From the NCBI GenBank assembly GCA_963797265.1, contig CAWCOY010000006.1:186001-250000 (forward strand): a DNA stretch of 64,000 nucleotides. The letters are read 5' to 3'. Positions 45,408-53,049 of this stretch are shown piece after piece; the stretch's first letter is position 1, and the number at the start of each line of letters is the position of its first letter. The stretch comes from DASUPK01 sp963797265 (GTDB taxonomy: Bacteria > Actinomycetota > Thermoleophilia > Solirubrobacterales > 70-9). Under the pieces are notes generated by a model. That model was not told where the DNA came from. It worked only from the letters and a program-made list of their open reading frames with translations, and made no database searches. The position numbers and the translations under genes are program-made.

Positions 45408-46496
45408 CTAGGTCAGGACGAAATAGTCTCGGTGCACCGCCTCCTCGGAGGCGTGCGGAAGCAGCTCGCGGACCTTGTCCGAGCGCAGCCCCTTGACCCG
45501 GCGGAGCTCGCCCGCCGAGTAGTTGACGATCCCTTTGCCGATCGTCCGGCCGTCCGCGGTGACCTCGACGGCGTCCCCCGCGTCGAAGTCACCCTCCACG
45601 TCGGTGATCCCGACCGGCAGCAGGCTGCTGCCACGCTCCCGCAGGACCCGGGCCGCGCCGTCGTCGACCCAGAGGGTGCCGTGGCTCGGCTTCGCGTAGC
45701 GGAGCCAGAGCTTGAAGCTCGAGGTTCGCTCCCGGTGTGGCACGAAGCGCGTGCCGCCGGCCTCGCCGGAGGCCGCTGCGAGCAGCGTCCCCTCGGCGGT
45801 GCCATCGCAGATCACGGCGCCGATCCCGGACGCGCCCGCCATCTCCGCTGCGGCAACCTTGCTTCTCATACCCCCGAGCCCGAAGGGAGAGGTGTGCTCG
45901 CCGATCTCGTACCCGGCGAGCTCGGACTCGTCTCCCACCTCGGTCACCAGCTCGGCGTCGTCGCTGCGCCGCGGGTCCTTCGTGTAGAGCCCCGCCTGGT
46001 CGGTGAGCAGCACGAGCAGCCTCGCCTCGAGCATGATCGCCACCTGCGCGGCAAGGAAGTCGTTGTCGCCGAAGGTGATCTCGTCGGTGGCCGTCGTGTC
46101 GTTCTCGTTGACCACGGGGACGACGCGCCAGTCGAGCAAGCGGCTGAGCGTCCGGCGCGCGTTCAGGTAGTTGGTCCGCAGCTGCAGGTCCGAGGCGGTC
46201 AGCAGTACCTGCGCGGCGCGCACGTCGGCATCCGCCAGTCGCCCCTCATAGGCCCGGAAGAGGCTGCCCTGCCCCACGGCAGAGGCGGCCTGCAGCTCGT
46301 CGATCGCCGAGGGGCGCCGCCCGAGCTCGAGCACCCGCATCCCGCGGGCGATCGCACCGGAGGTGATCAGCACCACATTCTCGCCGCCGGCGTGCAGCTT
46401 GCCGACCTGCGAGCAGACTCGATCGAGGACGTCCGTCCTGAGCGCTCCCTCCTCCCCGGCGACGATGGAGGAGCCGAGTTTCGCCACCACGGTCAT
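45408..46496 (-). CDS. proB: Glutamate 5-kinase
   Basis: First step of proline synthesis; phosphorylates glutamate. The 362-residue protein has the amino-acid kinase start VVAKLGSSIVAGEEGAL, VVLITSGAIARGM, VVPVVNENDTTATDEITFGDNDFLAA for substrate binding, and SPFGLGGMRSKVAAAEMA, then a C-terminal PUA domain (about 275-355, GTLWVDDGAARVLRERGSSLLPVGI). Full length. Normally followed by proA; here the beta-helix gene follows and proA is about 8 kb downstream. Confidence 0.96.
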   Translation of the reverse strand: MTVVAKLGSSIVAGEEGALRTDVLDRVCSQVGKLHAGGENVVLITSGAIARGMRVLELGRRPSAIDELQAASAVGQGSLFRAYEGRLADADVRAAQVLLTASDLQLRTNYLNARRTLSRLLDWRVVPVVNENDTTATDEITFGDNDFLAAQVAIMLEARLLVLLTDQAGLYTKDPRRSDDAELVTEVGDESELAGYEIGEHTSPFGLGGMRSKVAAAEMAGASGIGAVICDGTAEGTLLAAASGEAGGTRFVPHRERTSSFKLWLRYAKPSHGTLWVDDGAARVLRERGSSLLPVGITDVEGDFDAGDAVEVTADGRTIGKGIVNYSAGELRRVKGLRSDKVRELLPHASEEAVHRDYFVLT

Positions 46497-46545
46497 GGCG
46501 CGGCAAGTGTAGGTACGGGACCCGGCTGGCCCTGGCAGCCTCGGG

Positions 46546-47829
46546 TCAGGATGGGTCGAACTCGAATTCGAGCTCCCCGACCACGACCTCGTCGCCCGGC
46601 TCGAATCCTGCCCGCTCCAGCTCGGCGATCACGCCGATCTCCCTCAGCCGACCCTCGAGGTAATCCAGAGCCTCAGGGTTGTCGAGGTCGTGGCGCGCAA
46701 GCAGGACCTCGATACCGCGGCCGGTGACCCTGAACCTTCCATCGCGCTCCCGGACCACCTCGAAGCCCGCGGCCTCACCTGGCCGGTAGACCCGGTGCTC
46801 GGCCTCGAATTCTCCGCGTGGCGCGGCGGTCGTGTCCTCCTCGGGCAGCGCCGCGAAGATCGCCCGGACCAGCTCCTCGAGGCCGGCCCCGGTCGCCGCG
46901 GAGATCCCGAGGACGGCAGCGGAGTGCGAGCCGAGCTGATCGCGCCGGTCAGAGACCACTGGTTCGGCCTCATCCTGCGGGATCAGATCGATCTTCGACA
47001 GCGCGACGATCTCGGGGAGACGATCGAGCCCGGCGCCGTAATCGGCAAGCTCGCTTCGCACGGCCTCGTAATTCGACTCGGGGTCTCCCTCCACTGGCGC
47101 CACCTCCACCAGGTGGACCAGCAGCCGGCAGCGCTCCAGGTGGGCGAGGAACTCGTGCCCGAGGCCGGCGCCCTCCGCGGCGCCCTCGATCAGGCCGGGG
47201 ATGTCAGCCAGCACCAGCTGGCGGTCGTCGAGGTCGATCGTGCCGAGGTTGGGCTCGACCGTGGTGAACGGATAGTCGGCCACCTTAGGATCCGCCCGGG
47301 TGAGCCGCGCGAGGAGCGAGGACTTGCCTGCGTTCGGCAGCCCGACGAGCCCGACGTCGGCGAGCAGCTTGAGGCGCAGCTCGATCTCGCCCGTCTCGCC
47401 CTCGAGCCCACGCTCGGCGAAGCGCGGCGCCTGGCGGGTCGAGGTCGCGAAGCGCTTGTTGCCGTGCCCTCCCGATCCGCCACGCGCGACTACGACGCGT
47501 TGGCCATCCGCCAGCAGCTCGGCCTCCGAGCCGTCCAGGCCGTGCACGACCGTGCCGGGGGGGACCGGAATCTCCAGATCCCTTCCCCGCTCGCCGTGCT
47601 GGCGCTTGCCCCGGCCGTGCTCCCCGCGACCGGCCCGGAAGTGGCGGCTGCGGCCGAGCGAGGCGAGATCGCGGCGCTGCGCGTCCGTGACCAGCACGAC
47701 GTCGCCGCCCCGGCCCCCGTCGCCGCCGTCGGGCCCCCCGCGAGGCACATGCGCCTCGCGCCGGAAGCTGACCACGCCGTTGCCGCCGCGGCCTCCCTCG
47801 ACATAGATCTTCACTCGATCGAAGAGCAT
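46546..47829 (-). CDS. obgE: GTPase Obg (CgtA)
   Basis: An essential GTPase in 50S subunit assembly and stress control. The 427-residue protein has the glycine-rich Obg fold (1-158: VEGGRGGNGVVSFRREAHVPRGGPDGGDGGRGGDVV), the G domain with VGLPNAGKSSLLARLTRA (G1), DIPGLIEGAAEGAGLGHEFLAHLERC (G3 and on), SKIDL (G4), and an OCT domain at the end (YRPGEAAGFEVVRERDGRFRVTG). Directly upstream of proB, as in many bacteria; the ribosomal genes that usually precede it (rplU, rpmA) are 4.4 kb away. Confidence 0.97.
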   Translation of the reverse strand: MLFDRVKIYVEGGRGGNGVVSFRREAHVPRGGPDGGDGGRGGDVVLVTDAQRRDLASLGRSRHFRAGRGEHGRGKRQHGERGRDLEIPVPPGTVVHGLDGSEAELLADGQRVVVARGGSGGHGNKRFATSTRQAPRFAERGLEGETGEIELRLKLLADVGLVGLPNAGKSSLLARLTRADPKVADYPFTTVEPNLGTIDLDDRQLVLADIPGLIEGAAEGAGLGHEFLAHLERCRLLVHLVEVAPVEGDPESNYEAVRSELADYGAGLDRLPEIVALSKIDLIPQDEAEPVVSDRRDQLGSHSAAVLGISAATGAGLEELVRAIFAALPEEDTTAAPRGEFEAEHRVYRPGEAAGFEVVRERDGRFRVTGRGIEVLLARHDLDNPEALDYLEGRLREIGVIAELERAGFEPGDEVVVGELEFEFDPS

Positions 47830-47977
47830 GCCCGCGAAGTTAGACCCATGTCCTCCGTGACGACACGCACAATCTTGTAACGGCTGGGGTGCGTAGATGA
47901 CGTTGACAAGTCACGCAACCCAGGCGCAGTCTCGGCCGAACGGGACGGCGGGTTCGTTTGGGGAGAGGAGAAGTGCA

Positions 47978-49051
47978 ATGGAAGCAACAGCTACCACCGT
48001 CGACGAAGCACGCTTGGAGCAGTTCCTTGGCCAAGCGGTGACCGACATCGGCGCCGCGATGAACGGCGTCCTCGTAATGATGGGCGGCGAGCTCGGCCTG
48101 TGGAAGGCGCTCGCCGGCGCCGGTCCCGTGAGTTGCGCCGAGATCGCCGAGAAGAGCGGCGTGGCCGAGCGCTATGTCCGGGAATGGGCGTCAGCGCAGG
48201 CCGCCAGCGGGTACCTCGACTACGACGCCGACGCGGACACCTTCACTCTGCCGCCCGAGCAGGCAATGGCGTTCGCCGACGAGGACAGCCCCGTCTATCT
48301 GCTCGGGGGCTATCACCTGATCAGCTCGGCGTTCAAGGACCGCGAGAAGATCGAGGAGCGATTCAGAAACGGCGACGGGTTCGGCTGGCACGAGCACGAT
48401 CCGGAGCTCTTCCTGGGAACGGAGCAGTTCTTCCGCCCCGGCTACCGCGCGCATCTGGTGGCCGAGTGGATTCCGGCCCTCGAGGGGATGGATGAAAAGC
48501 TCCGCAGCGGAGCGAAGGTGGCGGACATCGGCTGTGGCCACGGGGTCTCGACGATCCTCATGGCCCAGGCATATCCGGAGTCCACCTTCCACGGATACGA
48601 CTACCACGACGCCTCGATCGAGAGGGCTCGCCAGATCGCCCAGGCGGAGGGAGTGAGCGGCAACACGGAGTTCGAGGAGGCAAGCGCCAAGGAGTTCCCG
48701 GGAGATGGGTACGACCTGGTCTGCTTCTTCGATTGCCTGCACGACATGGGTGATCCGGTCGGCGCGCTCGAACACGTCCGTGAGGCGATCGATGACGACG
48801 GCACCGTGATGCTGGTGGAGCCGTTCGCGGCAGATTCGCTGACGGAGAACCTCAACCCCGTTGGCCGCGTCTACTACGCGGCATCGACCCTCATCTGCAC
48901 CCCCTCCTCGCTCGACCAGGAGGTCGGTCTGGGACTCGGCGCCCAAGCCGGCGAGGAACGCCTGCGCGAGGTCGCCGAGAGGGCGGGGTTCACCCGATTC
49001 CGGCGCGCCACCGAGACGCCGTTCAACCTGGTCCTCGAGGCACGTCCGTAG
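47978..49051 (+). CDS. Winged-helix SAM-dependent methyltransferase
   Basis: A 357-residue enzyme with an N-terminal winged-helix dimerisation domain (about 10-90, with SCAEIAEKSGVAERYVREWASAQAASGYL) and a class I methyltransferase domain with VADIGCGHGVSTILMAQAYPESTFHGYDYHDASIERA (motif I) and YDLVCFFDCLHDMGDP (motif II/III). This is the mycobacterial Rv2258c-like type; substrates are unknown. The ATG at 47978 follows GGAGAGGAG. It lies in the block that separates rpmA from obg and is on the opposite strand. Confidence 0.87.
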   Translation: MEATATTVDEARLEQFLGQAVTDIGAAMNGVLVMMGGELGLWKALAGAGPVSCAEIAEKSGVAERYVREWASAQAASGYLDYDADADTFTLPPEQAMAFADEDSPVYLLGGYHLISSAFKDREKIEERFRNGDGFGWHEHDPELFLGTEQFFRPGYRAHLVAEWIPALEGMDEKLRSGAKVADIGCGHGVSTILMAQAYPESTFHGYDYHDASIERARQIAQAEGVSGNTEFEEASAKEFPGDGYDLVCFFDCLHDMGDPVGALEHVREAIDDDGTVMLVEPFAADSLTENLNPVGRVYYAASTLICTPSSLDQEVGLGLGAQAGEERLREVAERAGFTRFRRATETPFNLVLEARP

Positions 49052-49062
49052 GAAATCTGCCG

Positions 49063-49091
49063 GCCGCCCGGCGCGATCTGCGCCGGGCGGC
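49063..49091. terminator. Hairpin between convergent methyltransferase and Vps62-like genes
   Basis: A perfect 12-bp stem (GCCGCCCGGCGC with GCGCCGGGCGGC, GATCT loop) fills most of the 46-base gap between two converging genes. It has no U-run in either direction, the form often seen for actinobacterial terminators. Confidence 0.7.
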
Positions 49092-49097
49092 GGGCTG

Positions 49098-51062
49098 CTA
49101 TCCCGTGCTGGTCGCCGGGCGAGTCCGCGGCCACCAGCGCCTTCGCGCCTTCGGCTCGGACTCGGCCTCACGCACTCCGAGGTCGAAGTACAGAAGCGTC
49201 CGGCCGATCGCCACGTACGGGATCAGCAAGGCGAAGACGATCGAGCCGATCAGGTTGACCAGGACCGGCGAGAAGTTGGCGAAGATCAGGAAGAAGCCGA
49301 GCAGAGGGCCAGCGACCAGGGCGAGCAGCGACAGGACGCCGGTGACCACCACGGTCCTCCACCAGTGGCCGCGGACCAGCGTTCTACTGCCCCGCAAACC
49401 CTCGCGGATCGAGGCATCCCTGAAGAGGATGTCCTGCTGGACCAGCTGCCAGGCGAAGTAGAAGTAGATCCCGAACAAGATCCCGACCACGGTGAAAATC
49501 ATCAACCCGACCAGCACGGTCGCGAGCAGCTGCGCCAGGATCACGCGCCGGAGGCGCGGGTAGAGCGCCCGGTAGGACGCTCGCGCGCCGCCTTCTCCGC
49601 CGGAATCCAGCAACCGGAGGTACGTGACCACCGCCCCGGAGACGATCGCGAACCCGACCGGCTGAGCGACGTCGCCGAAGGCACCGGTGAACTCGAGCGT
49701 CAGGCCGAGCGGGTGGGTCCGGACACTGAAGTCGTTGCCGCCGTTCCACTGCTCGAACAGATACTGGAGCCCCTGGAGCGCGGCGAGGATGACGAAGCCG
49801 GCGAACGCCAGGGCGAGCATGGTGCGCCAGTGACGGCCGTAGACCTGGCGGGCACAGCGGAGCAGCTGGCCCACGGCCCACCGACGGCGAAGATCGCTGA
49901 TATCGACCGGTCGCCACCGGGTCAGCAGGATCGGGATCACGATCAGCGCGAGCAGGGCGAGCGCCAGCCCGATCGCACCGAGCGTGTTCTTCGCCTTGAG
50001 GTTGATGAATTCGGAGATTCCCTCGATCGCTCCGCAGAAGGCGGTCGACGCGACCGGGCCAAGGACCGCGCCGCCGGGCAGCCGCGGGCTGTCCTGACGG
50101 ATCCCGTCCATCCAGGTGAACGGGCGCAGCCACTGTTTCTTGGTGGTCGGGCCCTGCGGCCCGTTGTTGAACCCCTTCTCCCGCTGGCCCCAGTGGCCCA
50201 AGAAGCTGAGCCACTGGAACTCGCTGCCCGCCCCGGCGGCAGTGGGAATGACCACCGGCCGCGGCCGGGATTCGACATTCGGCCCCTCGGTGTTGTCGCA
50301 ACCCACGCCCGAGCCGTGTGAGCCGTTCTGGATGTAGATCGCGCTGTCGTAGAAGGTCGCGTGCGAGCCCGCTGCCGGGTAGACGATCGGGTGCGTTCCA
50401 TCCTTCTGGACCTTGCTGTCGTCCCAGTCGGCCCGTTCACCCCCGGCGTGCTGGAAGAGGGCGATCTGGGATGGGCCCTGGTCGAGCGCCTCCACGGGCG
50501 TATCCGCCTCGAAGGAGATCTGCATCCCCTCCCAGTCGCCCTCGTGGACATCGTTGAACTGATTGAAGTAGTAGAAGAACCAGTACTGGACGACCAGGCC
50601 TTCGTAGCCGGGCTCGGACGCGATGTGCGCGTAGGTGACCGGCGGCGCCTCGCCGTCGTTTCTGAGCGCCTGGAAGTCCTTCGCGTAGCTGCCTTTGCGG
50701 GGACACTTGACGTTCAGAGGGTCGCCCGGGAGATCGAGGTAGTAGTCCTCGTCCAGGCCGGCGATGTCTGCGGCGGTCGGTCCCTTCTGAATCGGGACGT
50801 CCTTCCCCCCGACGTAGTGGACGAGCTTCACCGCGGGATTCCCGAGCACGATGTCCACCGTGGTCGGCGGGCCGTACTGCTCCTCCCTCGTGTTGCAGTT
50901 CCCGTCGTCCGTCTGCTCGCGGAGCATCAGGTGCGGCGCGTAGCTCGCCACGAGCTGCGCCTGCTCGGGGGTCGTGGCAGCCCCGGCGCTTGCCGTAGGC
51001 AGGAGCGAGGCGGACGCCATCAGGACGAGGAGCGCCGCCAACCATCCAGGTCGGCGCATCAC
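49098..51062 (-). CDS. Vps62-like extracytoplasmic domain fused to a multi-helix membrane domain
   Basis: A 654-residue protein. A signal peptide (1-28) is followed by an extracytoplasmic domain of about 330 residues with YAPHLMLRE, QYWFFYYFNQFNDVHEGDWEGMQ, LFQHAGGERADWDD, VYPAAGSHATFYDSAIY and a conserved W-rich end; this is the DWE...GSHA pattern of Vps62-related proteins. From about residue 365 there are six or seven membrane helices, the last group resembling GPDP-type membrane or DUF975-like domains (LVQQDILFRDASIREGLRGSRTLVRG). I know of no assigned function for this combination; an envelope role is an inference. Confidence 0.75.
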   Translation of the reverse strand: MMRRPGWLAALLVLMASASLLPTASAGAATTPEQAQLVASYAPHLMLREQTDDGNCNTREEQYGPPTTVDIVLGNPAVKLVHYVGGKDVPIQKGPTAADIAGLDEDYYLDLPGDPLNVKCPRKGSYAKDFQALRNDGEAPPVTYAHIASEPGYEGLVVQYWFFYYFNQFNDVHEGDWEGMQISFEADTPVEALDQGPSQIALFQHAGGERADWDDSKVQKDGTHPIVYPAAGSHATFYDSAIYIQNGSHGSGVGCDNTEGPNVESRPRPVVIPTAAGAGSEFQWLSFLGHWGQREKGFNNGPQGPTTKKQWLRPFTWMDGIRQDSPRLPGGAVLGPVASTAFCGAIEGISEFINLKAKNTLGAIGLALALLALIVIPILLTRWRPVDISDLRRRWAVGQLLRCARQVYGRHWRTMLALAFAGFVILAALQGLQYLFEQWNGGNDFSVRTHPLGLTLEFTGAFGDVAQPVGFAIVSGAVVTYLRLLDSGGEGGARASYRALYPRLRRVILAQLLATVLVGLMIFTVVGILFGIYFYFAWQLVQQDILFRDASIREGLRGSRTLVRGHWWRTVVVTGVLSLLALVAGPLLGFFLIFANFSPVLVNLIGSIVFALLIPYVAIGRTLLYFDLGVREAESEPKARRRWWPRTRPATSTG

Positions 51063-51138
51063 GGCGGCACGCTAACACGGGTCCCAGAGCCCAACAGGGT
51101 TTTCCCGCGCCTCTACCGGATCGGACGTTCGAGCGGGC

Positions 51139-51912
51139 TCAGGTGAGCGCCGGCTCGCGCGCCGTGGCCTGACCGTCGTGCCGCAGCGCCGCCTTGACGA
51201 AGCTGCGGAAGAGCCGCCCGTTCTCGGGGGTGTCCCCCTCGGCGTGCCACTGGACGCCGATCGCGAACGGGCGGTTGATGGCCTCTATCCCCTCCACGAC
51301 CCCGTCAGGTGACCAGGCCACCGCCCGTAGCTCACGGCCGAGCTCATCGGCGGCCTGGTGGTGGTAGGACGGAACCTCGAGCTCGGTTGCACCGAGCGAC
51401 TCGGCCAGCAGGCTGTCGTCCTCGATCTCGACCCAGTGGGCGACATCCGGGCCGTAGTCGCCCGGGCGGTGATCCACCACTCCCCCCGAGTCGGGCAGGT
51501 GCTGGAACAGGGTCCCGCGTCGGGCGACATTGAAGGCCTGGGCACCGCGGCAGATCGCCAGGATGGGCAGGCCGCGCCGGTCCGCCGCACGAGCCAGGGC
51601 AATCTCGGCCAGGTCCAGCTCGCGCCAGGTCGGGCCCAGCGCCGGATGCGGGTCGGCCCCGTAAGCGGAGGGGTGGATATCGGGTCCGCCCGAAAGGCAG
51701 AGGCCGCTCAGCCGCTCGACGAGCGGCGTGATCGCCTCGGGACCGAGAGGCGGGATCGCGACCGGGATGCCCCCGGCCCCCTCGATCGCCTTCAGGTAGG
51801 TGAGGCCAAGCGCCATTTCGGGGCGCGGGGGCTCGCCCTCGGCAGCGCGGTGGACCTCCTCCGTCAGGCGCACCTCCGACGTGGTCACGCCGATCAGGGG
51901 ACGCCAAGCCAT
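51139..51912 (-). CDS. Gamma-glutamyl-gamma-aminobutyrate hydrolase-like GATase (peptidase C26)
   Basis: A 257-residue class I glutamine-amidotransferase-type hydrolase: RPLIGVTTSEVRL at the start, LSGLCLSGGPDIHPSAYG as the oxyanion loop, LPILAICRGAQAFNVARRG with the nucleophile Cys, and FAIGVQWHAEGD with the catalytic His and acid. This is the PuuD-type family that removes glutamate from gamma-glutamyl compounds. No polyamine genes are nearby, so the substrate is open. Confidence 0.9.
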   Translation of the reverse strand: MAWRPLIGVTTSEVRLTEEVHRAAEGEPPRPEMALGLTYLKAIEGAGGIPVAIPPLGPEAITPLVERLSGLCLSGGPDIHPSAYGADPHPALGPTWRELDLAEIALARAADRRGLPILAICRGAQAFNVARRGTLFQHLPDSGGVVDHRPGDYGPDVAHWVEIEDDSLLAESLGATELEVPSYHHQAADELGRELRAVAWSPDGVVEGIEAINRPFAIGVQWHAEGDTPENGRLFRSFVKAALRHDGQATAREPALT

Positions 51913-51986
51913 GCCCGCAAGCTAGGTGCCTCCCCTGCTCGGCGCTAGGTACTGGCTGTCCAAAGATGCCAGACAGCCAGTCCAGC

Positions 51987-52283
51987 TCAGGCCTGCTCGG
52001 CGATGCTGAAGTTGATCTGGTCGCCGATCACGGTCGCGTCCAGCTGCTTGTCGTCGAGCATGACGGCGGCCGTCGGCTCGACGGCGACCGCCACCTCCTC
52101 CTCGCCCTCCACGACCTGGTCATCCGGCGGCGGAGTGTCGATCACCGACACCACGAGGCTGGCCCCGGCCGACGCGCCGTCGGTCTGCTGGGGGCTGATG
52201 CGCAACATCGAGCCGTCGGGAACGTCCGACGCTTCGAGAATGCCGCGGATCGCGTGCGAGGCCTCCGGGGAAATCGTGAGCAC
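51987..52283 (-). CDS. IscA/HesB-like protein without cysteines
   Basis: A 98-residue protein: VLTISPEASHAIRGILEASDVPDGSMLRISPQ matches the start of the Fe-S_biosyn (HesB/IscA) fold, and the middle and end keep its strand pattern (AVMLDDKQLDATVIGDQINFSI). The three cysteines that bind iron or clusters in IscA are all absent, so it is probably a structural relative with another role. The GTG at 52283 has GGAGGAGG 8 bases upstream. It lies just after the rpmA end on the same strand. Confidence 0.7.
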   Translation of the reverse strand: MLTISPEASHAIRGILEASDVPDGSMLRISPQQTDGASAGASLVVSVIDTPPPDDQVVEGEEEVAVAVEPTAAVMLDDKQLDATVIGDQINFSIAEQA

Positions 52284-52373
52284 GAGGCCCACCTCCTCCT
52301 GGTCGAGAACATGAAACCCCCCGTTACCCGCGATCTGAGGGTCCAAACGATGTGTGATTGCGTTACGACATCG

Positions 52374-52628
52374 CTACTCGCCGGCGACGACGGAGATCGT
52401 GCGGCCTCGCCGGCCGGTGCTGAACTGCACCACGCCGGGGCGGGTGGCGAAGATCGTGTGATCGCGCCCGATACCGACGCCGTTACCCGGGCGGAAGCGG
52501 GTCCCGCGCTGACGGACGATGATCTCGCCGCCGCTCACCGACTCGCCGGCGAAGACCTTCACACCGAGGAATTTCGGGTTCGAGTCGCGGCCGTTGCGGC
52601 TGGAGCCAAGCCCCTTCTTATGAGCCAT
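52374..52628 (-). CDS. rpmA: 50S ribosomal protein L27
   Basis: An 84-residue protein of the large subunit near the peptidyl-transferase centre. MAHKKGLGSSRNGRDSNPKFLGVKVFAGESV and GTRFRPGNGVGIGRDHTIFATRPG are the L27 signatures. It starts directly with MAHKKG, with no cleaved N-terminal extension of the kind Firmicutes have. Its start overlaps the rplU end by 11 bases, so it is coupled to rplU. Confidence 0.97.
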   Translation of the reverse strand: MAHKKGLGSSRNGRDSNPKFLGVKVFAGESVSGGEIIVRQRGTRFRPGNGVGIGRDHTIFATRPGVVQFSTGRRGRTISVVAGE

Positions 52629-52989
52629 CGCTCTGCGTCTCCTTCTTCTCTGCCGGCTTCCGTGCAGCGGGCTTTCGGGTCAGCATCTTGACGTCGGTGA
52701 TCTCCAGCCGGGTGAGCTCGGAGCGATGTCCGGCGCGGCGGCGGTAGCCCTTCTTCGGCCTGTACTTGAAGATCCGCAGCTTCGGGCCCCGCTCGTGGCC
52801 CGCGACCTTGGCCTCGACCTTGACCTTCTCGAGGTCCTTGCCGAGCACCATCTCCTTGTCCCGGAAGGCGACCGCGCGCAGGTCGACCTTGTCCCCCTCC
52901 TTCGCGGAGAGGCGGTCGACCAGCAGGGTCGACCCCTTCTCGACGCGGTACTGCTTTCCGCCTGTCTCGATCACTGCGTAACTCGCCAT
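52618..52989 (-). CDS. rplU: 50S ribosomal protein L21
   Basis: A 123-residue large-subunit protein: YAVIETGGKQYRVEKGSTLLVDRLSAKEGD at the start and IFKYRPKKGYRRRAGHRSELTRLEI, the L21 RNA-binding motif, with a short Lys-rich tail. It lies after rng and before rpmA as usual. The 60-base gap upstream carries a leader element shared with another gene in this window (see 53006-53038). Confidence 0.97.
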   Translation of the reverse strand: MASYAVIETGGKQYRVEKGSTLLVDRLSAKEGDKVDLRAVAFRDKEMVLGKDLEKVKVEAKVAGHERGPKLRIFKYRPKKGYRRRAGHRSELTRLEITDVKMLTRKPAARKPAEKKETQSDGS

Positions 52990-53041
52990 GGTCTATTCAG
53001 CTTTTCTTGATTCGGCGGCGGTGTTTGTGGCCGCCGTTCAT
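52990..53041 (-). promoter_or_regulatory. rplU leader element (copy 2) with a possible 14-residue peptide
   Basis: 33 bases at 53006-53038 match the element at 21899-21931 at 32 positions and are likewise preceded by ACCAAC at a short distance. GGCGG/CCGCC can pair around CACAAAC. The element also reads as a short frame from ATG 53041 to TGA 52997 (MNGGHKHRRRIKKS), ending 7 bases before the rplU ATG. It could be a regulatory RNA structure, a leader peptide, or both; conservation at the base level favours RNA. Confidence 0.6.
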
Positions 53042-53049
53042 GTTGGTCT

